Shown one piece after another: positions 39,806 to 49,337 of a stretch of DNA of 64,000 bases. The DNA is from Prevotella sp. UBA2754 (GTDB lineage Bacteria > Bacteroidota > Bacteroidia > Bacteroidales > Bacteroidaceae). Numbering within the stretch: the stretch's first letter is position 1; each line of letters opens with the position of its first letter. A program made the position numbers and the translations under genes. Where the stretch lies: positions 160,829-224,828 of the forward strand of contig DEJG01000008.1 in NCBI GenBank assembly GCA_002353295.1, given 5' to 3'. The notes under the pieces are model-generated. The model searched no databases, had not been told where the DNA came from, and worked only from the letters and a program-made list of their open reading frames with translations.

Positions 39806-41392
39806 ATGAAACTGAATGATATTTATAGTGGCAATTATAACGCCGCTGAATGGGAGCAGAAAGGTTATCAACTCCCAAAATTCGACATAAAGGCAGTACG
39901 CGAGAAAACGGCAAAGGAGCCTACATGGGTTCACTTCGGAGGCGGTAACATTTTCCGTGCATTCCCTGCTGCTATCCTCAACGATGCTTTGAATACAGGA
40001 AAGTATGATCGTGGTGTCATCGTGGCAGAGACATTCGATTTTGAAGTCATCGACAAGGCATACACTCCCTATAACAATCTCTCGCTGTTAGTATCGCTGA
40101 AAGGCGACGGAACGGTGGAGAAGAAAGTGATAGCCAGTGTGACGGAGGCTCTGAAGGCCGACCCACAGTTCGAAGACTGGAATCGACTTGTAGAGATATT
40201 CCGCAAGCCCAGTCTGCAGATGATTTCATTCACCATCACTGAGAAAGGCTACAGCTATAACGAGGCAGACCTGCAACGTGGGTTGCAGCCTGTGTTTGCT
40301 CTGGGCAAGGTGACAGCACTACTTTATGAACGCTATAAAGCAGGAAAACTGCCTCTCACTGTACAGTCGATGGACAACTGTTCGCACAATGGCGGTCGTG
40401 TAAAGGCCGGTGTACTGGCCTACGCCGAGCGATGGGCTAACAACGGACTGGTGCCCGAGGACTTTGCCGAATACGTGCGCGACAAAACGAAGGTGACATT
40501 CCCCTGGTCGATGATTGACAAGATAACTCCACGCCCCCACGAGAAAGTGAAGGAAATGCTAGCAGAAGACGGATTTGAAGACAATAACTATATTGAGACA
40601 GAGAAGCACACTTTTACAGCTCCCTTCGTGAATGCTGAGGAAACGCAGTATTTGGTCATAGAAGACAGCTATACCAACGGACGTCCCCCACTCGATTTGG
40701 GCGGTGCGCTCTACACTACTCGTGAGACAGTGGATAAAGTAGAGACGATGAAGGTGACAACTTGTCTGAATCCCCTGCATACGGCTATGTCCATCTACGG
40801 CTGTATGTTAGGTTATACACTTATCTCAGCCGAGATGAAAGACGAAGACCTACGTGCCTTCATCCAGAAGATTGGCTATATGGAGGCCATGCCTGTAGTG
40901 ACCGACCCAGGAGTGCTGAATCCCTACGAGTTTATCGGTGCCGTCATCAATCGTCGTCTGCCCAACCCATTCATGCCTGATGCCCCACAGCGTATTGCAT
41001 CCGACACTTCCCAGAAGTTGCCCATCCGTTTTGGCGAGACTATTAAGAAGTATATTGCCCGCGGTCTCGACAAGCAGAACTTAGTGCTCATTCCACTGAC
41101 GCTAGCAGGCTACGCCCGCTATCTGAAGGGCATCAAGGACGACGGTACTCCCTTTGAGCCATCACCCGACCCACTGTTGGAGGAACTGCAGGCTATCGTG
41201 GCACCGTTGGAAATTGGCAAACAAGATCAGGATTACAGTTGTCTCAAACAACTGTACTCACGACAGGACGTGTTCGGTTTGAATCTGTATGAGGCAGGCT
41301 TGGGCGAACAGATTGAAGGCATGGTGAAAGAACTCTATGCCGGAAAGGGTGCTGTGCGTGCTACCCTGCATAAATACGTAGTAGCAAGATAA
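39806..41392 (+). CDS. uxuB: mannitol dehydrogenase-family fructuronate reductase, UxuB-like
   Basis: NAD-dependent polyol dehydrogenase family member, 528 residues. WVHFGGGNIFRAFPA at about 41-55 is the N-terminal dinucleotide-binding region, QSMDNCSHNGGRVK and FPWSMIDKITPRP are typical middle motifs, and the C-terminal domain carries CLNPLHTAM with the Lys/His region. Pairing with uxuA indicates D-fructuronate to D-mannonate reduction; tagaturonate or mannitol are alternatives for this family. Translation must start right after the tandem repeat array. Confidence 0.88.
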   Translation: MKLNDIYSGNYNAAEWEQKGYQLPKFDIKAVREKTAKEPTWVHFGGGNIFRAFPAAILNDALNTGKYDRGVIVAETFDFEVIDKAYTPYNNLSLLVSLKGDGTVEKKVIASVTEALKADPQFEDWNRLVEIFRKPSLQMISFTITEKGYSYNEADLQRGLQPVFALGKVTALLYERYKAGKLPLTVQSMDNCSHNGGRVKAGVLAYAERWANNGLVPEDFAEYVRDKTKVTFPWSMIDKITPRPHEKVKEMLAEDGFEDNNYIETEKHTFTAPFVNAEETQYLVIEDSYTNGRPPLDLGGALYTTRETVDKVETMKVTTCLNPLHTAMSIYGCMLGYTLISAEMKDEDLRAFIQKIGYMEAMPVVTDPGVLNPYEFIGAVINRRLPNPFMPDAPQRIASDTSQKLPIRFGETIKKYIARGLDKQNLVLIPLTLAGYARYLKGIKDDGTPFEPSPDPLLEELQAIVAPLEIGKQDQDYSCLKQLYSRQDVFGLNLYEAGLGEQIEGMVKELYAGKGAVRATLHKYVVAR

Positions 41393-41401
41393 ATCATATA
41401 A

Positions 41402-42835
41402 ATGACAAGAAAGAAGAAACCACTGCCCCTGTTGGAGAATATCACCATCACCGACTTCGCTGCTGAGGGAAAAGCCTTGGCGCGAGTCGATGATATGGTG
41501 GTCTTCGTTCCTTGGGCTGTTCCAGGCGACGTTTGCGACCTGCAGGTTCGCAGAAAGAAACATAGCTTCATGGAGGCAGAGATAGCTACTCTGCATCAGC
41601 CGAGTCCATTACGCATAGCACCTTTCTGCCAACACTTCGGCGTGTGTGGCGGATGTAAATGGCAACAGCTTCCCTACGAAGAGCAATTGAAAATGAAGCA
41701 GCAGCAGGTATATGACCAGCTGACGCGCATCGGAAAAGTGGCGTTGCCTGAGTTCCGCCCTATTCTGGGTAGCGTGAAGACGAAAGAGTATCGTAACAAG
41801 CTCGACTTTGGTTGTGCCAACAAGCGCTATCTGACGAAAGAGGAAATTGAACAGCTGCCGCATGACGAAAGTCAAAGTTTGAAAGACCTCCCTGCTATCG
41901 GATTCCATATCACAGGAGCCTTCGACAAGATATTGCCGATAGAGAAGTGTTGGTTGATGGACGATGTGCAGAATCAGATTCGCAACGAGATACGCGACTT
42001 TGCCATTTCGCAACAGATGAGTTTCTTTGATCTGCGCCAGCAAGTAGGGTTGCTGCGCGACGTCATCATCCGCAATTCAAATACGGGCGAACTGATGGTT
42101 ATCATCCAGTTCCATTACGACGAAGAGGGCGACGAACAGAAGGCGCACAATTTGTTGCAGCACATTGCCGACAAATTCCCACAAATCACCTCGCTGATGT
42201 ATCTGAACAACCAGAAGTGTAACGACACCATCGGCGATCAGGAGATACTCACCTTCAAGGGCAACGACCATATCTACGAGACCATGGAAGGCTTGCGTTT
42301 CAAGGTAGGGCCGAAATCATTCTATCAGACGAATACTGAACAGGCGTATCACCTTTATTGTGTGGCAAGGGAATTTGCAGGACTTACTGGCAAGGAGATG
42401 GTTTACGACTTATATACTGGTACGGGCACCATTGCCAACTTTGTAGCAAAACAGGCTTGCAAGGTCGTTGGTATCGAATATGTGCCTGAAGCCATCGAGG
42501 ATGCCAAGATTAACTCCCAGGAAAACCACATCGAGAACACCCTATTCTATGCTGGTGACATGAAGGATATCCTGACGGACGATTTTATTGCAGAACACGG
42601 GCGCCCTGATGTCATCATCACCGACCCTCCCCGTGCAGGGATGCATCCTGATGTCGTGAAAACTATTCTCAGAGCTGCCCCTAAGCGTATCGTCTATGTG
42701 AGTTGTAACCCTGCTACTCAGGCTCGTGACTTGCAGGACTTGGATGCCGACTATCGTGTAGAGGCCGTACAACCGGTGGATATGTTTCCACATACTCCAC
42801 ATGTAGAAAATGTAGTATTATTAATGAAAAGATAG
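41402..42835 (+). CDS. rlmD: 23S rRNA (uracil-C5)-methyltransferase, RlmD/RumA-type
   Basis: SAM-dependent enzyme forming 5-methyluridine in 23S rRNA. Iron-sulphur ligands Cys76, Cys82 and Cys85 lie in CQHFGVCGGC, with a fourth near 180. The Rossmann domain has YDLYTGTGTIANF, TDPPRAGMHPDV, and the catalytic cysteine in VSCNPATQARD. The 477 residues match the family. It follows the UxuB-type gene by nine bases and precedes the porin by six; its functional relation to uronate metabolism is unclear. Confidence 0.93.
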   Translation: MTRKKKPLPLLENITITDFAAEGKALARVDDMVVFVPWAVPGDVCDLQVRRKKHSFMEAEIATLHQPSPLRIAPFCQHFGVCGGCKWQQLPYEEQLKMKQQQVYDQLTRIGKVALPEFRPILGSVKTKEYRNKLDFGCANKRYLTKEEIEQLPHDESQSLKDLPAIGFHITGAFDKILPIEKCWLMDDVQNQIRNEIRDFAISQQMSFFDLRQQVGLLRDVIIRNSNTGELMVIIQFHYDEEGDEQKAHNLLQHIADKFPQITSLMYLNNQKCNDTIGDQEILTFKGNDHIYETMEGLRFKVGPKSFYQTNTEQAYHLYCVAREFAGLTGKEMVYDLYTGTGTIANFVAKQACKVVGIEYVPEAIEDAKINSQENHIENTLFYAGDMKDILTDDFIAEHGRPDVIITDPPRAGMHPDVVKTILRAAPKRIVYVSCNPATQARDLQDLDADYRVEAVQPVDMFPHTPHVENVVLLMKR

Positions 42836-42841
42836 ACAGAA

Positions 42842-43963
42842 ATGAAACGACTCATCATCCTCGCACTCTTGACAACAGGTATTGCATGCACGATGCAGGC
42901 TCAAGAGAATGAAAAGGAAAAGAAAAAAACAGTGATAGAATTGCCACAATGGGTAAAGAACATCAAACTGAGTGGATATGGTATGTTGCAATATCAGGCA
43001 CAGAATCCTGACGGGAAATCAGACAACTCATTTAATCTCCGATTGATGCGCCTGATTATGGACGGTAAGATAAGCGACTTCGCTTGGCGGGTTCAGATGC
43101 AAGGCAGTTCTAATGCAGGCCCAGGCAATCCTACTGTCATGCTTGTCGACCTCTATGCAGAATGGCAGAAATACGAATTTTTCAAAGTGAAGGCTGGACA
43201 GTTCAAGCGTGCCTTTACCTTCGAGAATCCTACCCACCCCATCACACAGGGATGGTATGCCTATGCCAACGTCATCAACAGTCTGTCAGGTTTTGGCGAC
43301 CGTTCTGGCGAGAAGGCTTCTGGTGGTCGTGATATCGGTGTGCAGATTCAGGGTGATTTCCTGAAGAATTCCGAAGGCCGCAATCTGCTGCATTATCAGA
43401 TTGGTGTCTATAACGGTGAAGGTATCAACCAGAAAGATAAAGACAATAAGAAGGATATCATCGGAGGCATTTGGTTTATGCCCGTCAAGGGGGTGCGTAT
43501 AGGTGCCTTCGGATGGACAGGAACGCGTGGTGATATGTATTGGATAGCCGATGATGGCACGCGTCACGACATCGGCAGTATGCGCAAAAATCGCTATGCC
43601 CTCTCAGCAGAGTACGATCTGAACGAATATACCTTCCGTGCAGAGTACATTCACAGTCAGGGATGGGGAGCTACGAAGGTTGACAGCCGTGAGGTCGATT
43701 TTTCGAAAGGTGACAAAGCTGATGGTTTCTATGCTTTTGGCATTGTACCAGTAATCAAGAAAAAGCTACATGCTAAAGCCCGTTACAACATGTATCGCCC
43801 TACGAAGGAATGGAGCATGATGAAGACGATGTATGAAGTTGGTTTGAACTTTTACATCACGAAGAATATTCAGATCAATGCGGAGTATGCGTTTGTAAAT
43901 GACCGTAGTCTCACGAAGCATAACTACAACTTTGCTGATATCCAACTCGACTTTAAGTTCTAA
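42842..43963 (+). CDS. phosphate-selective porin O/P-like outer-membrane protein
   Basis: Exported beta-barrel of 373 residues with a signal peptide at 1-20 (TMQAQ). The mature part starts with ELPQWVKNIKLSGYGMLQYQ and shows DLYAEWQKYEFFKVKAGQFKR, a segment characteristic of the OprO/OprP family, then strands ending in YNFADIQLDFKF with a terminal Phe. Ligand not determinable. It is the last gene of the run starting at ruvC; its end overlaps the convergent flippase gene by 11 bases. Confidence 0.86.
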   Translation: MKRLIILALLTTGIACTMQAQENEKEKKKTVIELPQWVKNIKLSGYGMLQYQAQNPDGKSDNSFNLRLMRLIMDGKISDFAWRVQMQGSSNAGPGNPTVMLVDLYAEWQKYEFFKVKAGQFKRAFTFENPTHPITQGWYAYANVINSLSGFGDRSGEKASGGRDIGVQIQGDFLKNSEGRNLLHYQIGVYNGEGINQKDKDNKKDIIGGIWFMPVKGVRIGAFGWTGTRGDMYWIADDGTRHDIGSMRKNRYALSAEYDLNEYTFRAEYIHSQGWGATKVDSREVDFSKGDKADGFYAFGIVPVIKKKLHAKARYNMYRPTKEWSMMKTMYEVGLNFYITKNIQINAEYAFVNDRSLTKHNYNFADIQLDFKF

Positions 43964-45398
43964 GTTTATTTAGTACATAGAAGGAGTAACAGGCGGCTGT
44001 TAGCGAAACAAGTAATCCTATCAGCCAATATGTTGCTCCTTTTGTTATTTGAGTAATCATATAGGTGATGAAACCAAAAAGGATGTGAATAAACAGGTGT
44101 TTGATAAGTGAAGACTGAATACTGACCTGATACTTCACATGCATATAGTTTAATACCATAACAAAATTCAATACGACTAATACAAGAAATGCCCAACCTG
44201 CTCCACTCAAACCTATATATTGGTATCCCCCAAAAACTAATATCACCAAAGCTACGTTATAAGCAAACTCTAAAAATAGATAAGATTTCGAATCTCCCTT
44301 TGCCAACGACAGGTATTCAATGCAAAGATTGACTGAACGGAAATAAAGGGATAAGGCCATTAGACGCATCATATCTATAACTGGAAGAAATTCACTACTG
44401 GTTAAAAGCGGGATAATAATCGGCAACAGAATGATCACCATAGGGATAACTGCACCGATAAGCAACAAAGAGACTACTGCTTGTTTGTTAATCAAATCGT
44501 TATATAACTCCCGTTGATTATTGACTGAAGATAAACGAGGAAAGAAATCAACCTCCATAGCTGAGAAAATCACACCAGAATAGAGCATTGTCATTGTGAA
44601 ACCAGTATTATACAATCCAACTTCCTCTAGACCACCTAGATGATTTAGAATGGCACGTATGGAGAAATCTGCACCACTGCCGAGAATTCCAGCAATAGTA
44701 AACGATACTCCTAGCCTAATCATATCCATACCTTCACCTAAGACTCCAAATGCGCCTTTCAAACGAATCGGATAAAGACGATTAGAATATCGAATGATAA
44801 GACACATGGATACTAAACCCAAGATGACAAGCACTGGTACAATACCACGTATTCCCATGAAATAATACATTGGTACAGCTATCAATAATGCCGCAATCGC
44901 ATTATACATCTGAATATAAGCCAAAGGCTTCAGCTGCCGCACTCCTTTTAAAATAGCAGTCTCACCACCAGATATTGCTAACATGAACACGAGTGGCGAC
45001 AATAGAATTGTCTGCCACAAGTAATTGCCTTCCGTAAATACATAACGATTGAACAATGGAATGGCTATCAAACAAAACATCACACCTATCAGACCCGTTA
45101 TCAACGACCAGGCTCTGACTACTTTGATAAAATGTAAAATACGTCTTTCATCGCCAGATTCAAAGAGTTCTGATATATGTTGTACAGCACTAAACGAAAC
45201 CCCCAGACTTGTAGTTTGCTGCACTAAGCCAATCATTGTCTGAAAAAGTGATGCCAACCCCATTCCTGAAGGTCCAAGCAACAAAGCAACACATTTATTA
45301 CGCACAAGACCTATTAGAATATTCAGACCTTGCACACTACCAAAAAGACTAGTATACTTTAGGATATGGCTATACGTATTCTCAGGCAGTTCTTTCAT
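43953..45398 (-). CDS. O-antigen/polysaccharide flippase (Wzx-like)
   Basis: Integral membrane protein of 481 residues with about twelve to fourteen hydrophobic helices, from the MATE/PST flippase superfamily. NKCVALLLGPSGMGLASLFQ near 29-48 is typical of Bacteroidetes O-antigen translocases. It would move lipid-linked glycan units across the inner membrane. It follows the glycosyltransferase at 45424 by 25 bases in the same direction, and its neighbours are mostly glycosyltransferases, so it should serve their product. Confidence 0.9.
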   Translation of the reverse strand: MKELPENTYSHILKYTSLFGSVQGLNILIGLVRNKCVALLLGPSGMGLASLFQTMIGLVQQTTSLGVSFSAVQHISELFESGDERRILHFIKVVRAWSLITGLIGVMFCLIAIPLFNRYVFTEGNYLWQTILLSPLVFMLAISGGETAILKGVRQLKPLAYIQMYNAIAALLIAVPMYYFMGIRGIVPVLVILGLVSMCLIIRYSNRLYPIRLKGAFGVLGEGMDMIRLGVSFTIAGILGSGADFSIRAILNHLGGLEEVGLYNTGFTMTMLYSGVIFSAMEVDFFPRLSSVNNQRELYNDLINKQAVVSLLLIGAVIPMVIILLPIIIPLLTSSEFLPVIDMMRLMALSLYFRSVNLCIEYLSLAKGDSKSYLFLEFAYNVALVILVFGGYQYIGLSGAGWAFLVLVVLNFVMVLNYMHVKYQVSIQSSLIKHLFIHILFGFITYMITQITKGATYWLIGLLVSLTAACYSFYVLNKLRT

Positions 45399-45423
45399 TG
45401 CTTTTATTTTTTAAACGATGCTT

Positions 45424-46353
45424 TCACTTGATTTTTTTGAACACTTTAGCAATCAATCTCCTGAGTCTTAAAGAGGGAATCTGCAGGAATAGTTGTTTCT
45501 TCCACCCCATCCAATATCTCCTCTCTTTGATCTCATGCATCAATTGAAGATAGAAATGACTGCTCCCCCATACTTTCCTGGATTGACAAACTGCAGTAGC
45601 AAACAAGTTAACAAGTCCATCACAAATTACATCATCAGCATACTCATCGTACATTTCAGCAGGAATGGATTCTACTCGCAACTGATGGAGTCGCTGACAA
45701 TAATCTGCCGTCCATACAAATGTATTACTGGTGTGATCAGCTCCTTTGTTGTACACCGCTTTATATACTACATGTACAGCCTTTTGAGTTTGGAATACTA
45801 AACGAACCCAAAACAAATAATCTTCTCCATTAATAATCTCACGAGGGATATCAAACAAATTATCAGAAAGTACGATGCGACGATATAAACTCCCCCAAGG
45901 AACACCTATAGTTCCTTCCGACCTTACCGTAAGATGTCGGAAATCTTGAATCGGGATCCTTGTACGATGTTCTAAAGCAATACTTCCTCCGTTGCCAAAT
46001 ACAATATCCGTTTCGTCATTAACCTGCTGGTATAAGTCCCATAATGCGGTTGCCGGTAAGCTATCATCGGAGTCAACATATGCTATCCATACTCCATGAG
46101 CAAACTGCGTTCCTCGTTTTCTTGCCATAGTCCTACCACTATTCGGCTGGTGTATGACATTAATTCGCGCATCTTTGATTGCAAACTCGTCACATATCCT
46201 TCCACTACCGTCTGTACTGCCATCATCCACCAAAATAATTTCAATGTCAGTCAACTGTTGTTGCTGAATACTGGCTATACATGTTGCTATGGTATCTATC
46301 GAATTATAGATAGGTACTACTACTGAAACAGCAACTGTCGCTGGAACATTCAT
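45424..46353 (-). CDS. glycosyltransferase family 2
   Basis: Soluble GT-A enzyme of 309 residues that adds a sugar to a growing polysaccharide. SVVVPIYNSIDTIATC, VDDGSTDGSGRICDEF and the metal-binding VDSDDSLP are the GT2 landmarks; the C-terminus is helical and basic. ATG 46353 is used because the upstream TTG (46377) lies inside the -7 element. It is the first gene of the leftward two-gene flippase unit. Donor and acceptor are unknown. Confidence 0.9.
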   Translation of the reverse strand: MNVPATVAVSVVVPIYNSIDTIATCIASIQQQQLTDIEIILVDDGSTDGSGRICDEFAIKDARINVIHQPNSGRTMARKRGTQFAHGVWIAYVDSDDSLPATALWDLYQQVNDETDIVFGNGGSIALEHRTRIPIQDFRHLTVRSEGTIGVPWGSLYRRIVLSDNLFDIPREIINGEDYLFWVRLVFQTQKAVHVVYKAVYNKGADHTSNTFVWTADYCQRLHQLRVESIPAEMYDEYADDVICDGLVNLFATAVCQSRKVWGSSHFYLQLMHEIKERRYWMGWKKQLFLQIPSLRLRRLIAKVFKKIK

Positions 46354-46374
46354 ATACTTCTTTGTATTTTGTGA

Positions 46375-46382
46375 CAAAGGTA
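46375..46382 (-). promoter_or_regulatory. promoter -7 element of the leftward GT2-flippase unit
   Basis: Minus-strand TACCTTTG; fixes the glycosyltransferase start at 46353, 21 bases downstream. Confidence 0.6.
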
Positions 46383-46426
46383 CACATTTTATCTGACAAA
46401 ACGATGGTTTTTTATTTAATAATGAT

Positions 46427-46434
46427 TAACTTTG
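46427..46434 (+). promoter_or_regulatory. promoter -7 element of the rightward glycosyltransferase unit
   Basis: TAACTTTG ends four bases before the ATG at 46439, implying a leaderless or nearly leaderless mRNA. Confidence 0.6.
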
Positions 46435-46438
46435 CAAC

Positions 46439-47311
46439 ATGAAATTATCGGTAGTCATTCCTGTCTATAAAGTAGAAAACTCTCTCGACCGTTGTTTGGA
46501 CAGTGTTGTCCAACAGCCTATTGCAGATATGGAAATAATCTTAGTGGATGACGGATCTCCAGATTCCTGTCCACAAATGTGTGATGATTGGGCAGCAAAA
46601 GACTCTCGTATACAGGTGATTCACCAAAACAATCGTGGCTTGAGTTATGCTCGTAATGCAGGTATAGCCATGGCTACAGGTGAAATTATTACCTTTGTAG
46701 ATAGTGATGATATGATAGATGCAAATCTATATCCCGATTTACTAAATATGATGGGCAATGCAGACATTCTGGAGTACTCCATTGCCAACAGGACACTACC
46801 AGATTGCGTTTACACAGATTTGACATCTTATTGGCTAGGCACACAAGCTTATCTGCATACATATTCTTGGAATAAGCTTTACAAGCGAAGCCTGTTTACC
46901 GGAATACACTTCCCTGTTGATAAGGTTTTCGAGGATGTATATACTACCCCTAAACTGCTTCAAAAGGCCACAAAGATAGTAACCACGAGTAAAGGCTTCT
47001 ACCATTATAGTAACAATCCTCAGGGGATTACACTACAAGCTGGAGGTAAAGAACTCTCGATGCTGCTCGAAGGTAACCTGCAGAATGGCATGCCGATGGA
47101 CGATGCCTATTACCTTTATCTGGTTAATATCCAGATGGATGTTGTTGAGCAAACCAATGACTCTATCACATTACCCAAAAGACACCTCAATATATGGAAT
47201 TTTACAGGTAAGAAAAAAATAAAAGTTATTTTACTTAATTTATTAGGAATTAGCATATTATGCAAATTAAGCAAGATTCTACATCTCGTCAAGAAACCAA
47301 GCCGTTGGTGA
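46439..47311 (+). CDS. glycosyltransferase family 2
   Basis: GT-A enzyme of 290 residues: MKLSVVIPVYKVENSLDRCL, VDDGSPDSCPQMCDDW, VDSDDMID. The body is slightly shorter than the usual 320-330 residues and ends in a basic, hydrophobic tail (VKKPSRW). It is the first of three overlapping or closely spaced rightward glycosyltransferase genes; the next starts 52 bases before this one ends. Sugar specificity cannot be read from the sequence. Confidence 0.88.
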   Translation: MKLSVVIPVYKVENSLDRCLDSVVQQPIADMEIILVDDGSPDSCPQMCDDWAAKDSRIQVIHQNNRGLSYARNAGIAMATGEIITFVDSDDMIDANLYPDLLNMMGNADILEYSIANRTLPDCVYTDLTSYWLGTQAYLHTYSWNKLYKRSLFTGIHFPVDKVFEDVYTTPKLLQKATKIVTTSKGFYHYSNNPQGITLQAGGKELSMLLEGNLQNGMPMDDAYYLYLVNIQMDVVEQTNDSITLPKRHLNIWNFTGKKKIKVILLNLLGISILCKLSKILHLVKKPSRW

Positions 47312-48249
47312 GTTTCGTTATTACCTATTATAATCTGCCTGTGCAGATGTTGGTGGAGTGTATCGAGAGCATTCTTCAACTCTCGTTGCGCCCCTTCGAA
47401 CGAGAGATCATCGTAATAGACGATGGCTCCAATGAGAGTCCCGTCAACCAACTTATGCAGTATGAAGACGAAATCATCTATCTCCGTCAAAAAAACAGTG
47501 GTGTGAGTATGGCTCGAAACAAGGGGTTGGACATAGCTACAGGACATTATATACAATTGGTTGATGCAGACGACAAATTACTACAGGCTCCCTATGAACA
47601 ATGTCTTGATATCATCCGCTATCAGGAGCAGGTTGATATGGTACTTTTCCTTTTTACCACACATCCTGATGTTGAGGTTATTCCTGAAGTCATACAACCT
47701 ATAAGCGGGGCCGAATACATGCGCAATAACAATATACACGGAGCTGCTTGGGGCTACCTTTTCAGCAGGGCTATTCTCGGTGAATTGCGTTTTACACAAG
47801 GTATCTCCTATGGTGAGGACGAGGAGTTCTCTGCTTTGCTTTTATTACGAGCAGAAAAGATTTATCCTACCCGATACATATCATATTACTATCGCAAGCA
47901 TCGAATGTCTGTTACACACCAGCAGGACAATGCCCATATTCAAAAAAGGCTCGATGATACAGCGTATGTCATACAGAGATTGAAACAAGATATAGATCGT
48001 TTGTCTCATCAAGACCGTCTAGCTATGCAACGGCGTATTGCCCAACTCACAATGGACTATCTATATCAGACAATTATGCTAACGCACTCAGCTAAAGAAC
48101 TCAACTCACGCATAAAACTACTGCATGACAAGGGACTCTTTCCGCTTCCTAACGCCCATTATAGCAAGAAGTACACATGGTTTAGGCACCTCATAAACAG
48201 TCATATAGGGCGATCCATATTGCTTTATACACTACCTCTTATGAAATAA
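47260..48249 (+). CDS. glycosyltransferase family 2
   Basis: GT-A enzyme of 329 residues with SFVITYYNLPVQMLVECI, IVIDDGSNESP and VDADDKL as metal-binding DxD region; the C-terminus is long and helical. The ATG lies inside the preceding gene in another frame, so translation is coupled. It is followed after five bases by the GT-B-like gene. Its C-terminal 60 residues are basic (SKKYTWFRHLINSHIG), which suggests a membrane-associated end. Confidence 0.87.
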   Translation: MQIKQDSTSRQETKPLVSFVITYYNLPVQMLVECIESILQLSLRPFEREIIVIDDGSNESPVNQLMQYEDEIIYLRQKNSGVSMARNKGLDIATGHYIQLVDADDKLLQAPYEQCLDIIRYQEQVDMVLFLFTTHPDVEVIPEVIQPISGAEYMRNNNIHGAAWGYLFSRAILGELRFTQGISYGEDEEFSALLLLRAEKIYPTRYISYYYRKHRMSVTHQQDNAHIQKRLDDTAYVIQRLKQDIDRLSHQDRLAMQRRIAQLTMDYLYQTIMLTHSAKELNSRIKLLHDKGLFPLPNAHYSKKYTWFRHLINSHIGRSILLYTLPLMK

Positions 48250-48254
48250 ATGCG

Positions 48255-49337
48255 ATGAAAATACTGCTCATAGGCGAATATAGCAATGTGCATAACACCT
48301 TAGCCAAAGGGCTACGGCAGTTGGGACATGAGGTGTGCGTGATATCCAATGGTGACTTCTGGAAAGACTATCCGCGAGATATTGATGTCTGCCGCAAGGA
48401 AGGACGGCTGGGAGGAATGCGCCTCTTGCTGAGACTATGGACATTGCTACCCCGTATGCGAGGCTATGATGTGGTGCAACTCATCAACCCTATGTTCTTC
48501 GAACTGAAGGCCGAACGACTCTTTTACTTTTATGACTACCTTCGTAAGCACAACAAACGCGTGTTCCTGGGTGCCTACGGTATGGATTGGTATTGGGTGA
48601 ACACCTGTTCCCAACTAAAACCGCTTCGCTATAGTGATTTCAATTTCGGTGCAGAACTGCGCACCGATCCTGAAGCCGTCAAAGAGCGGCACGACTGGTT
48701 AGGCACCACGAAAGAGCGTCTTAACAAGATGATTGCCCAAGATTGCGACGGCATCATCACTGGTCTTTATGAATACCACGTATGCTACAACCCTGTCTTC
48801 CCTGAAAAAACATGCTATATCCCCTTTCCCATTCATTCATCAACATTCACTATCCACTATCAGCCACCACTAAAAATATTCATCGGCATCAGCAAGAATC
48901 GTAGCGCTTACAAAGGTACAGATATCATGCTGAAGGCTGCACAGGCTATTCTGAAGAAATATCCACAGCAAGCAGAACTGAAAGTGGCTGAGGGGGTTCC
49001 CTTTGCCCAATATCAGCAGATGATAAACGAGAGTGATGTGTTGCTCGACCAGCTTTATAGCTATACGCCAGCTATGAATGCACTGATGGCCATGTCGAAG
49101 GGAATTGTTGTCGTGGGCGGTGGAGAACCGGAGAACTACGAAATACTGGACGAAACGGAGTTGCGACCCATCATTAACGTTGAGCCTAACTATGAGAGTG
49201 TATATCACGAACTGGAGCAACTCATATTACACCCAGAACGTATTCCAGAACTGAAACGGCAGAGCATAGCATATATAAAAAAGCATCACGACTATGTGAA
49301 AGTCGCGATGCAATACGTTGATTTCTGGAATCGATGA
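48255..49337 (+). CDS. glycosyltransferase, GT-B fold (GT4-like)
   Basis: 360-residue soluble enzyme with the two-Rossmann pattern of GT-B transferases: MKILLIGEYSNVHNTLAKGL at the start, and a C-terminal donor domain with DVLLDQLYSYTPAMNALMAM and GGGEPENYEILDETE. It differs in fold from the neighbouring GT2 enzymes, so the cluster builds a mixed-linkage glycan. The stop abuts the rpsP stop on the other strand with no gap. Donor sugar unknown. Confidence 0.85.
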   Translation: MKILLIGEYSNVHNTLAKGLRQLGHEVCVISNGDFWKDYPRDIDVCRKEGRLGGMRLLLRLWTLLPRMRGYDVVQLINPMFFELKAERLFYFYDYLRKHNKRVFLGAYGMDWYWVNTCSQLKPLRYSDFNFGAELRTDPEAVKERHDWLGTTKERLNKMIAQDCDGIITGLYEYHVCYNPVFPEKTCYIPFPIHSSTFTIHYQPPLKIFIGISKNRSAYKGTDIMLKAAQAILKKYPQQAELKVAEGVPFAQYQQMINESDVLLDQLYSYTPAMNALMAMSKGIVVVGGGEPENYEILDETELRPIINVEPNYESVYHELEQLILHPERIPELKRQSIAYIKKHHDYVKVAMQYVDFWNR

